A stretch of DNA of 12,334 nucleotides, from NCBI GenBank assembly GCA_029262975.1, contig JAJCYJ010001005.1, positions 1 through 12,334 of the forward strand. Reading direction: 5' to 3'. Position numbers and translations under genes: made by a program. The DNA is from Saprospiraceae bacterium (GTDB lineage: Bacteria > Bacteroidota > Bacteroidia > Chitinophagales > Saprospiraceae). Under the pieces are notes generated by a model that did no database searches, was not told where the DNA came from, and worked only from the letters and a program-made list of their open reading frames with translations. Below, piece by piece: positions 1 through 6,762 of this stretch (its first letter is position 1; each line of letters opens with the position of its first letter).

Positions 1-1035
1 AGCTCACTTTGGATGGCAGCAGGATTATTGTGGATCTTAGATGCTGGTAATAATACAGCGATGGAGCCCTATAGAGCACTTATCGCCGATCAATTAGACG
101 ACGAGCAGCAACCACTGGGATTTCAAATGCAAAGTTTTTTCACCGGTCTGGGACAAACATTAGCTAATTTATCATTATTTATTTTTCCATTAATTATTGT
201 CGGTAAAACTGGCTCATTACCTACCTGGGTATATGGTTCATTTTTTCTCGGCGCTTTTTGTTCGATTGCGTCTATCCTGTGGAGTATTAGTAAAACTAAT
301 GAGATACCTCCGACAGCTGAAGAGTTAGCAAAATTAAGGAGGGAGAAAGGAAATGCTTTTGGACCACTAATTGAAATATTCTCAGCCATCAAAGATATGC
401 CAAGAGTCATGTGGCAATTAGCACTAGTATATTTATTTCAATGGTATGCACTCTTTTGCTATTGGCAAAACTCATCAAAAAGTATAGCGCTTTCCGTTTG
501 GAATGCTACCCCCTCAAGTAATGAACAAGCTTATAGCGAGGCGGTTGGATGGTCTGGGTTAGTAAACGGATGGTACAATATTGTAACTTTTCTAGTTGCT
601 TTTTTATTAGTCGGGTTTGCTAAAAAATACAGTCCCAAATATGTACACGCTTTCTGTTTAATCATAGCCGCTATTGGGTTTTTAACTTTCCCCCATATTA
701 CTGATAAAAACTTACTATTCTTTGCAATTACTGGATTTGGAATAGGCTGGGCAAGTATGATGGGTATACCTTATTTAATGGTAGTAGGTGATATTCCTAA
801 AGAGCGTTATGGTGTTTATATGGGCATCATTAACATGATGATCGTCATACCAATGATCTTTCAAACATTGTCATTTGGTTATATCCTCAAAAACTTTCTA
901 AATAATGACCCGCGCAATGCAATTACATTTGCTGGTGTTTTATTACTAATAGCAACAGTCTGTACTTTACTTATAAAGAGTAGTAAAAATATTGTGCAAT
1001 TAGATAAATTAAACACAAAACAGGATTTAGTTTGA
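1..1035 (+). CDS. MFS sugar transporter, SLC45/GPH-like (5' truncated)
   Basis: This is the C-terminal part of a polytopic inner-membrane transporter. The reading frame is open from base 1 (Ser-Ser-Leu-Trp before the first visible Met at base 13), so the true start lies upstream of the window. The segment 'NNTAMEPYRALIADQL' followed by 'GLGQTLANL' matches the region of SLC45/GPH sucrose-type symporters after the third or fourth helix. The later 'FQWYALFCYWQ' and 'GFGIGWASMMGIPYLM' plus 'YGVYMGIINMMIVIP' also fit that family. About eight hydrophobic segments can be counted, with a hydrophilic central loop near residues 95-130 ('PPTAEELAKLRREKG'), as expected between the two six-helix halves. 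Roughly the first 100 residues are missing compared with a usual length of about 430-460. The likely role is proton-coupled import of a sugar or glycoside; the substrate is not readable from sequence. The aminotransferase gene follows 60 bp downstream on the same strand. Confidence 0.85.
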   Translation, partial: SSLWMAAGLLWILDAGNNTAMEPYRALIADQLDDEQQPLGFQMQSFFTGLGQTLANLSLFIFPLIIVGKTGSLPTWVYGSFFLGAFCSIASILWSISKTNEIPPTAEELAKLRREKGNAFGPLIEIFSAIKDMPRVMWQLALVYLFQWYALFCYWQNSSKSIALSVWNATPSSNEQAYSEAVGWSGLVNGWYNIVTFLVAFLLVGFAKKYSPKYVHAFCLIIAAIGFLTFPHITDKNLLFFAITGFGIGWASMMGIPYLMVVGDIPKERYGVYMGIINMMIVIPMIFQTLSFGYILKNFLNNDPRNAITFAGVLLLIATVCTLLIKSSKNIVQLDKLNTKQDLV

Positions 1036-1095
1036 ACCAAAAATAGCGACTGTGAGTAAGTAGATACTTTTATTTCCTGTACATATGAAGCACCT

Positions 1096-2214
1096 ATGAA
1101 AATAAACACTTTCAAACTAGAGAGATATTTTGCACAACATGAATTCACAGCTAAATATTTATTGTCCAGTTCAGATTGTGATGGGTTTGAATTAAAGCGA
1201 GTCCTTGAAATTGCATCCCAGGAAGAAATAGCTTTATGGACGGAGATGAAATTAGGCTATACCGAAAGTGAAGGCAGTGCTCTATTGCGTGAAGCAATTT
1301 TGCAATTTTACGAGACTAAAACAATCGAAAATGTAGTCGTCTCAAGTCCTGGTGAGCTAAATTTCATAAGTATGAATGTGTTGTTAGCGGCTTCTGACCA
1401 TGTTATAACAGTTGCTCCATGTTATCAATCTTTAACCGAAGTTGTAAAATCACTGAAGTGTGAACTTTCATATTGGAAACCAAACCCTGAAAATTGGAAA
1501 TTTAACACTGAAGAATTAAAGACATTAGTCAAGAAAAACACGAAATTAATAATTATAAATTTCCCGCATAACCCTACTGGAAGTTATCTCTCACTTCAGC
1601 AATTAAATGAAATAGTTTCAATAGCAGACAAGAACGATATTTATATCTTTTCTGATGAGATGTATCACAAGCTCATCATTGATTCGGCACAAGAATTACC
1701 TCCAATAAGCGACCTTTACAGAAAGGGAATAAGTTTATGGGGAACATCAAAAACGTTCGGATTAGCAGGCTTAAGAACTGGCTGGTTAGTGAGCCAGGAT
1801 AGCATGTTTTTAAGAAAAGTCGTTGCCTTTAAAGATTACCTAAGTATTTGCAATAGTGCCCCCAGTGAAGTATTGACACAAATTGCACTGAATAATATTG
1901 AAAAATTTCTGCTCCCGAATATTAATAAGATAAGAGAGAATATTAATCACTTCAAAGTATTTGCAAACAACCATCAAATCATTTCATCCTTTGTGCCTCC
2001 TAAGGCTGGTTCTACATCTTTTGTGCCATTAAACATTGAAGGATCTGCCTTAGATTTTAGCGATGAATTAGTCATGAAAACTGGTATAATGACCGTTCCA
2101 TCTGAAATGTTCGAACATGATGGAAAATATATTCGAGTGGGTTTCGGTAGAAAGAATATGCCAGAAATATTGGATGTTTTTAGTCAATATTTGCACGAAG
2201 GCGTAGACAATTAA
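1096..2214 (+). CDS. PLP-dependent aminotransferase, class I/II (fold type I)
   Basis: This is a cytoplasmic pyridoxal-phosphate enzyme of the aspartate aminotransferase superfamily (PF00155). Visible landmarks in order are 'NFPHNPTG' (155-162, with Asn159 facing the cofactor), 'SDEMY' (186-190, Asp187 for the pyridine nitrogen and Tyr190), 'TSKTFGLAGLRTGW' (217-230, with Lys219 the Schiff-base lysine and Arg227 for the phosphate), and 'YIRVGFGR' (Arg347, the substrate carboxylate arginine). At 372 residues it is complete but slightly short for the family, with a compact N-terminal segment. All key residues are present, so it should be active. The specificity (transaminase, C-S lyase or cyclase) cannot be assigned, because this subgroup includes diverse amino-acid enzymes. 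It lies 60 bp after the transporter on the same strand and could be co-transcribed with it. The start is an ATG with no clear Shine-Dalgarno site; an out-of-frame ATG sits 11 bases upstream. Confidence 0.88.
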   Translation: MKINTFKLERYFAQHEFTAKYLLSSSDCDGFELKRVLEIASQEEIALWTEMKLGYTESEGSALLREAILQFYETKTIENVVVSSPGELNFISMNVLLAASDHVITVAPCYQSLTEVVKSLKCELSYWKPNPENWKFNTEELKTLVKKNTKLIIINFPHNPTGSYLSLQQLNEIVSIADKNDIYIFSDEMYHKLIIDSAQELPPISDLYRKGISLWGTSKTFGLAGLRTGWLVSQDSMFLRKVVAFKDYLSICNSAPSEVLTQIALNNIEKFLLPNINKIRENINHFKVFANNHQIISSFVPPKAGSTSFVPLNIEGSALDFSDELVMKTGIMTVPSEMFEHDGKYIRVGFGRKNMPEILDVFSQYLHEGVDN

Positions 2215-2393
2215 AACAATCTTCAGTACTTTAATGCTGAGTAAAAACCAACATCCACTTCTTATATTCCCCAGAAAGCGAAAGAAAACATGAATAATGC
2301 GCGAAAGAAATTAAGTGAAACATGATTAATTAAATAGAACTAATTTAGCAATTATCACATTCATAATTTAATGACTTAAACAAGGAAAGTGTC

Positions 2394-3386
2394 ATGAAAA
2401 TAATAAACTATTTCGTATTTCTAATTTCAATTTTTTTTTTAGCAACTTCTTCAATAGCACCTCATGTAATATCGAATTATACGCAGAAGAGTTTCTCCGT
2501 AGCTAACGCTCATAGAGTTGCCTCACTAAAAATCACTTGTCTATCTACAATGCTGGCCAACCGGGGTATTGGAGAATGGGGGTATTCAGCACTCATTGAA
2601 GCAGATGGGCATAAAGTTCTATTTGACACAGGAAACAGGCCTGAAACTGTTTTACAAAATGCCCGGGAGTTAGGTATCGATTTATCTGACGTTGAAGATG
2701 TTTTTCTAAGCCATAATCATGGAGATCATACGGGTGGATTGCACACACTTCGTAGAGAACTGAAAAAGCTTAATCCCAATGCCTTAATTCGAGTGCACGT
2801 GGGGAAGGGTATATTTAGTCCAAGAGAAAATTATGAAAATGAAATGCCCACAATCAAGGAAACACTTGAAAATGATGGTGTTCAATTTATTGTGTATTCA
2901 GAGCAAGTTGAATTATACCCAGGTGTGTGGATAACGGGACCCGTCAAACGGATACATGACGAGAAAAATTGGAGTGGAAATGGTAAAATTAAAACGGAGC
3001 ATGGGACGATAGAAGATAATATACCTGAAGATCAATCTATCGCGATTAATACGAAAGATGGATTTGTCTTGATTTCAGGATGTGGACATGCTGGTATTAT
3101 AAATACGCTGGAGCATATTACATCTAATATTATAGATGAAAAAGTGTTTGCGGCAATTGGTGGATTTCACTTGTTAAATGCTTCAGATGAACATTTAAAA
3201 TGGACGGCCAAGAAATTGCACGAATTTGGGATATCCAAAATAATTGGAGCGCATTGTACTGGAATCAATTCACTGTATACTTTAAGAGACATGATGCAAT
3301 TAGAACGCACTCATGCGGTCGTCGGATCAGTAGGAGATAGTTTTGATTTAATAAATGGAATTAACCCTGGCAATATTGCGAAGTAG
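2394..3386 (+). CDS. Exported metallo-beta-lactamase-fold hydrolase (COG1237 type)
   Basis: This is a metal-dependent hydrolase of the MBL superfamily. The dinuclear-metal motif 'SHNHGDH' is at 106-112 (His107, His109, Asp111, His112). Further candidate ligands are His232 in 'GCGHAGI', His259 in 'GGFHLLN' and His287 in 'AHCTG'. The order of these motifs, including the N-terminal 'RGIGEWGYSALIEADG' and the C-terminal 'HCTG', fits COG1237. That group is often annotated as dihydropterin-ribofuranosylaminobenzene phosphate synthase, although most members have no proven reaction. Unlike typical cytoplasmic members, this one begins with a lysine and a hydrophobic stretch (residues about 5-23) followed by Ala-rich candidate cleavage sites (after 'SSIA' near 22 or 'ANA' near 39), so it is probably exported to the periplasm. 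An 'AAGGAAAG' stretch just upstream of the ATG supports this start. It is probably its own unit, with 179 bp upstream and 300 bp downstream free of genes. Confidence 0.85.
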   Translation: MKIINYFVFLISIFFLATSSIAPHVISNYTQKSFSVANAHRVASLKITCLSTMLANRGIGEWGYSALIEADGHKVLFDTGNRPETVLQNARELGIDLSDVEDVFLSHNHGDHTGGLHTLRRELKKLNPNALIRVHVGKGIFSPRENYENEMPTIKETLENDGVQFIVYSEQVELYPGVWITGPVKRIHDEKNWSGNGKIKTEHGTIEDNIPEDQSIAINTKDGFVLISGCGHAGIINTLEHITSNIIDEKVFAAIGGFHLLNASDEHLKWTAKKLHEFGISKIIGAHCTGINSLYTLRDMMQLERTHAVVGSVGDSFDLINGINPGNIAK

Positions 3387-3686
3387 AAATCAAAAGAATC
3401 ACACAACATAGACAGTAAAAAACTTTGACATCGCTCTTTTCGGTCTCGCTTACGATTGTATTGTCAGATCAGGTCGGTAAGAAATCGTGGATGGCTTATG
3501 GATATTCCCTATGTCTCAAATATTGAATTAGAAAACACTTGACGAATGCAACGCTAATTGAAGGTAGCTTTTCTGAAAAGAGAAAGAGTTTGTTATAAAT
3601 TATTTACATCAAGTTATAGAAGGCGGAAAGATAAAAACAATTTGACTTTAAAAGAGCAAAGTAATGGCAACCAACAATAAAATCGA
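3387..3686. other. Gene-free interval of about 300 bp
   Basis: No open frame of convincing length or recognisable product was found on either strand. The interval contains a loose inverted repeat around 3450-3490 ('ACGATT' and 'AATCGT' about 27 bases apart) and ends with an eight-codon mini-frame at 3664-3690 that overlaps the TTG start of the next gene. It probably holds the promoter and leader of the downstream hydrolase, but no clear TAnnTTTG element was seen. Confidence 0.5.
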
Positions 3687-3690
3687 TTGA
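3664..3690 (+). other. Eight-codon mini-ORF overlapping the hydrolase start
   Basis: An ATG at 3664 preceded by a purine-rich stretch ('AAAGAGCAAAG') opens a frame encoding MATNNKID that stops at TGA 3688-3690. The stop shares two bases with the TTG start codon at 3687 (TTGA). It could be a leader peptide that couples translation to the hydrolase. Alternatively, ATG 3664 may be the true start and a one-base indel may separate it from the hydrolase frame. The sequence cannot distinguish these or exclude chance. Confidence 0.25.
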
Positions 3691-4643
3691 GTAAATTTAT
3701 AAAAATCGGTGGATTTATAACAGCACTATTGATTATTGTAATATTTATAGCGGCTATCTATATGAACAGAATAGCTGTGGGATCAGGGGAAGGCTTACTC
3801 CATCCAGGCTATCAATTGATAGAGGCAAATGGATACAAATTTTCTACTAAGATAAGTGGCAACAAAGAGGATATTCCCGTGCTTATGCTTCATGGGTTTC
3901 CAGAAACATCTGCAATGTGGGGGAGACTCTCCAATGAACTAAATACAAAAGGATATTATACGATTGCTCCTGATCAGCGAGGATATAGTTTTAGAGCGCG
4001 GCCTCTAAATACAGCAGCATATCATATATCACATTTGGCAGCTGACGTAATAGCAATTGCTGATGCTTTAGACTTAGATAAATTTCATTTGATAGGCCAT
4101 GATTGGGGTAGTGGCGTAGGTTGGCAGGTCGCTGCTCAGGATCCTGATAGATTACTTAGCTATTCCGCTCTGTCAATACCTCATCTAACTGCATTTGCAA
4201 AGGCATATGAAGAAGACAGACAACAATATGAAGCGAGTAATTATATCCGATTTTTTCAAATAAAAAAGATCCCCGAATTTCTAGCCGCCAGAAATGATTA
4301 CAAACGTCTTTCTTCATCATTCAAAAATTTCGAACAAGTTGAGTTCAATTATAATATGGATGTATTTAGACAAAAGAATGCATTAACAGGAGCTATCAAT
4401 TGGTATCGTGCAAACTATATAATATTCACAGGAGATTATGAAATTGGAAAAATTTCTGTACCCGTATTATTTATGTGGGGAAAAAACGACAAAGCTGTAT
4501 TGCGCTCTGGTGTAGAAATGACAAAAGATTATGTATCCGATTATTACAAATTTGTAGAATTAGAATCAGGACATAGAATTGTAAAAGAATCTTTTGATGA
4601 AGTCCTCGAAGAAATATTAGAACATCTAAGAAAATTTAATTGA
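3687..4643 (+). CDS. Membrane-anchored alpha/beta hydrolase, epoxide-hydrolase-like
   Basis: This protein has the alpha/beta-hydrolase fold with an aspartate nucleophile. Landmarks are the oxyanion-hole motif 'HGFP' (69-72), the nucleophile elbow 'GHDWGS' with Asp139, the cap-domain sequence 'NWYRA' with Tyr240 (typical of soluble epoxide hydrolases, where tyrosines activate the oxirane), an acid candidate Asp268 in 'WGKNDKAV', and the catalytic His296 in 'ESGHRI'. This set favours epoxide hydrolase over haloalkane dehalogenase, but the substrate is unknown. Residues about 5-26 form one hydrophobic helix after lysines, so the catalytic domain probably faces the periplasm on an anchor. The start is a TTG: an in-frame TAA lies just upstream, and the next in-frame ATG (residue 26) would remove the helix. 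The length of 318 suits the family plus anchor. The gene converges with the glycerate kinase gene, with 110 bp between them. Confidence 0.83.
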   Translation: MSKFIKIGGFITALLIIVIFIAAIYMNRIAVGSGEGLLHPGYQLIEANGYKFSTKISGNKEDIPVLMLHGFPETSAMWGRLSNELNTKGYYTIAPDQRGYSFRARPLNTAAYHISHLAADVIAIADALDLDKFHLIGHDWGSGVGWQVAAQDPDRLLSYSALSIPHLTAFAKAYEEDRQQYEASNYIRFFQIKKIPEFLAARNDYKRLSSSFKNFEQVEFNYNMDVFRQKNALTGAINWYRANYIIFTGDYEIGKISVPVLFMWGKNDKAVLRSGVEMTKDYVSDYYKFVELESGHRIVKESFDEVLEEILEHLRKFN

Positions 4644-4753
4644 ATAGAAGGGTAGAGGTGACTTTTCTGGTCATAATTCCGTATTAGAAATAAAGGGTAA
4701 ATTTTCATTATGCTCATTTATTTAAGCTACACTACTATAGAATACAGCTGTAA

Positions 4754-5851
4754 TTAAAATAATTCGAAACCAATCATTTTTAAATATTTGTCAGTATTGG
4801 TCATGGCATCTGTTAGATCCTTAGCTTTATCCATTACGGTATAAATCTCTGCAATTCCCGAATCAATAAATTCCTTATCATCAAGATCAGAATCTCCAGC
4901 TATTACTATAAGGTTCTTGCCGAGGTCATTGCATAATTCAAGAATCTGTCCTACAACCTTACCTTGCAGCGATTGACGATCTAATTTGCCTTCTCCGGAT
5001 AGGACGATATCGGCATTTCTTATCTTTTCTTCTAAACCAGTTATCTCCTTGAGATAATCGAATCCACTCAGGGATTTAGCCTGGAACAAACCTATTAGAC
5101 CTGCTGCTATTCCACCTGCTGCACCACCACCTTCAATGTGTGATATATCGAGACCACAAGTATCCAGAATCAAATCTGAAACATGTCTAAGTCCTTTGTC
5201 TAAATATTCAATTTGCATATCATCCGCTCCTTTCTGTCGGGCATAGACAAATGCTGCTCCATTCATTCCATAAAGTGGATTCTTGACATCACACAACAAT
5301 GTTAACTTGCATGTGCCTATAGATTGTTTAGCCGTAATTCTCTCAATTTCCAACAGATTTGCACCGCATGGAATGATTTCGCTGTTGGTTTTATCCAAAA
5401 ATTTATACCCTAATATATGAGCTATACCAAGGCCTGCATCATTGGTACAACTGCCCCCTAGGCCCAGCACTATTTCCTTGCACCCATTGCGAATAGCATC
5501 ATCGATTAATACACCAGTACCAATAGTTGTTGCATCCAGAACATTTAGCTCATCAGTCCTTAATCGGGTTATGCCTGAAGCTTCTGCTAATTCTATATAA
5601 GCAGTAATCCCATCTGAATAATAATTAGCTGAAATAGCTCTCCCTAATGGATCAACAGTATTTGCAGTAATCACTTCAAGACCCAAAAGTTCTTTCAATA
5701 ATTGCATTGTGCCATCTCCACCATCAGCCATTGGCTGTATTATGAGCTCGATATTTTCGTTCTTCAAATGTATCCCTTCAGCGATGGATTGGCAGACCGC
5801 TTGGGCACTGAGAGAGCCTTTAAATTTATCAGATGCTATAAGAATGTTCAT
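4754..5851 (-). CDS. Glycerate 2-kinase (GarK/GlxK family)
   Basis: This is a cytoplasmic kinase that phosphorylates D-glycerate to 2-phosphoglycerate with ATP, feeding C2/C3 acids into lower glycolysis. Family landmarks of PF02595 are present in order: 'SDKFKGSLSA' (7-16), 'MADGGDGT' (41-48), 'ELAEASG' (88-94), 'GLGGSCTNDAG' (130-140), 'CDVKNPLYG' (188-196), 'GAAGGIAAGL' (243-252) and 'SGEGKLDRQSLQGK' (285-298). The length of 365 is close to the usual 370-380 and nothing appears missing. The ATG is preceded by 'ATAGGAAC', a plausible ribosome site. It is the most 3' gene of the leftward group, 131 bp after the SDR gene, so it may be read through from the operon or have its own promoter in that gap. 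It suggests that the neighbouring oxidoreductases generate glycerate or a precursor such as tartronate semialdehyde. Confidence 0.93.
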   Translation of the reverse strand: MNILIASDKFKGSLSAQAVCQSIAEGIHLKNENIELIIQPMADGGDGTMQLLKELLGLEVITANTVDPLGRAISANYYSDGITAYIELAEASGITRLRTDELNVLDATTIGTGVLIDDAIRNGCKEIVLGLGGSCTNDAGLGIAHILGYKFLDKTNSEIIPCGANLLEIERITAKQSIGTCKLTLLCDVKNPLYGMNGAAFVYARQKGADDMQIEYLDKGLRHVSDLILDTCGLDISHIEGGGAAGGIAAGLIGLFQAKSLSGFDYLKEITGLEEKIRNADIVLSGEGKLDRQSLQGKVVGQILELCNDLGKNLIVIAGDSDLDDKEFIDSGIAEIYTVMDKAKDLTDAMTNTDKYLKMIGFELF

Positions 5852-5881
5852 GTTCCTATTTTTTTAAACGGGTTGAGCATC

Positions 5882-5904
5882 CTCCACAAATGATGGAGTA
5901 TTTT
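5882..5904. other. Small hairpin in the gap between the SDR and glycerate kinase genes
   Basis: The plus strand carries CTCCA (5882-5886), a seven-base loop and TGGAG (5894-5898), followed by a T-rich run (TATTTTTTATT). It resembles a weak intrinsic terminator on the plus strand, yet no plus-strand gene precedes it. On the minus strand it would lie in the leader of the glycerate kinase mRNA and lacks a T-run. Its role is uncertain. Confidence 0.2.
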
Positions 5905-5982
5905 TTATTAGAAAATTATTTTTCATAAACACACGGGTTTGAAAATCAATTTCAAATTGTTCGATAAATTTCGCTTAGAGAA

Positions 5983-6747
5983 CTACCCGGGATGAATTGT
6001 ATGTCCGCCATCAAGTATTATTGATTGACCGGTCATAAAGTCACTCGCACTGGACGCTAAAAACACTGCCACTCCTTCCATTTGATCTAAAGTTCCAAAC
6101 GTCCCAGAACAGGATCTTCGCAATACAGCTTCTTTAAATGAAGGAGGTGTATTTATTGATAATTCGGTTTCAATATATCCAGGCAAAATAGCATTGACCT
6201 GGATATTATTTCTTCCTAACTCGACTGCCAAAGCTCGGGTTAAGCCTAGTACTGCCGCTTTTGTAGTTGAATATCCGGATGCATACCCCATACCTATCAA
6301 TCCCGCTATAGAAGAGGTAACTATTAATTTTCCAGGTGCCTTTCTTTCTATAAGTTGTGCAATTACTTTACGATAAGTATACACCACACTATTTAAGTTA
6401 AGATTCAATATTCCATTCCAATCCTCGTCACTTGTCTTATGCAGCATGCCTTTTGGACCACCACCTCCGGCATTGGCAAAACATATGTCCACCTGACCAA
6501 ATTCTTTCATAGTTGCCTCAAAGGAGGAATCAACCTGATTGATATCTGTGAGGTCACATACGAATGCTGCAACCTCGCTACCAAGATCTTTTAAAGATTG
6601 AATAGCATCTTTATTCTTCTCCATATTTCTTCCCCAAATAGCTACTTTTGCACCTGCTTTAACTAATCCCGTAGCATAGGCTAATCCTATACCTCCATTC
6701 CCTCCAGTCACTAGAGCTACCTTTCCTTTTAAATTGAATTGTTCCAT
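5983..6747 (-). CDS. Short-chain dehydrogenase/reductase (SDR, classical)
   Basis: This is a cytoplasmic NAD(P)-dependent oxidoreductase with a Rossmann fold. It shows the cofactor motif 'TGGNGGIG' (14-21), Asp65 at the adenine-ring position ('CDLTD'), 'NAG' (92-94), and the catalytic residues Ser145/Ser146, Tyr159 and Lys163 in 'YSTTK'. 'PGYIETE' (189-195) and the C-terminal 'LDGGHTI' complete the classical pattern. At 254 residues it is full length. 'WGRN' (38-41) after the second strand places an arginine where NADP-preferring members have a basic residue, so NADP(H) is possible but not certain. The ATG lies 15 bp after the stop of the PQQ dehydrogenase gene, which indicates one transcript. 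Its likely role is to reduce or oxidise a carbonyl or alcohol made upstream in the same pathway; gluconate-5-dehydrogenase and tartronate-semialdehyde-like roles are both conceivable. Confidence 0.9.
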   Translation of the reverse strand: MEQFNLKGKVALVTGGNGGIGLAYATGLVKAGAKVAIWGRNMEKNKDAIQSLKDLGSEVAAFVCDLTDINQVDSSFEATMKEFGQVDICFANAGGGGPKGMLHKTSDEDWNGILNLNLNSVVYTYRKVIAQLIERKAPGKLIVTSSIAGLIGMGYASGYSTTKAAVLGLTRALAVELGRNNIQVNAILPGYIETELSINTPPSFKEAVLRRSCSGTFGTLDQMEGVAVFLASSASDFMTGQSIILDGGHTIHPG

Positions 6748-6762
6748 TAATCTATTTATTAT

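Noticed and set aside
2223..2254. A hairpin (TTCAGTA / TGCTGAG) after the aminotransferase gene, considered as a terminator
   Set aside because: The stem includes a wobble and is followed by A residues rather than a T-run on the plus strand.
4743..4752. The 10-bp palindrome TACAGCTGTA next to the glycerate kinase stop codon
   Set aside because: It is short, has no loop or T-run, and such palindromes are expected by chance at this length.
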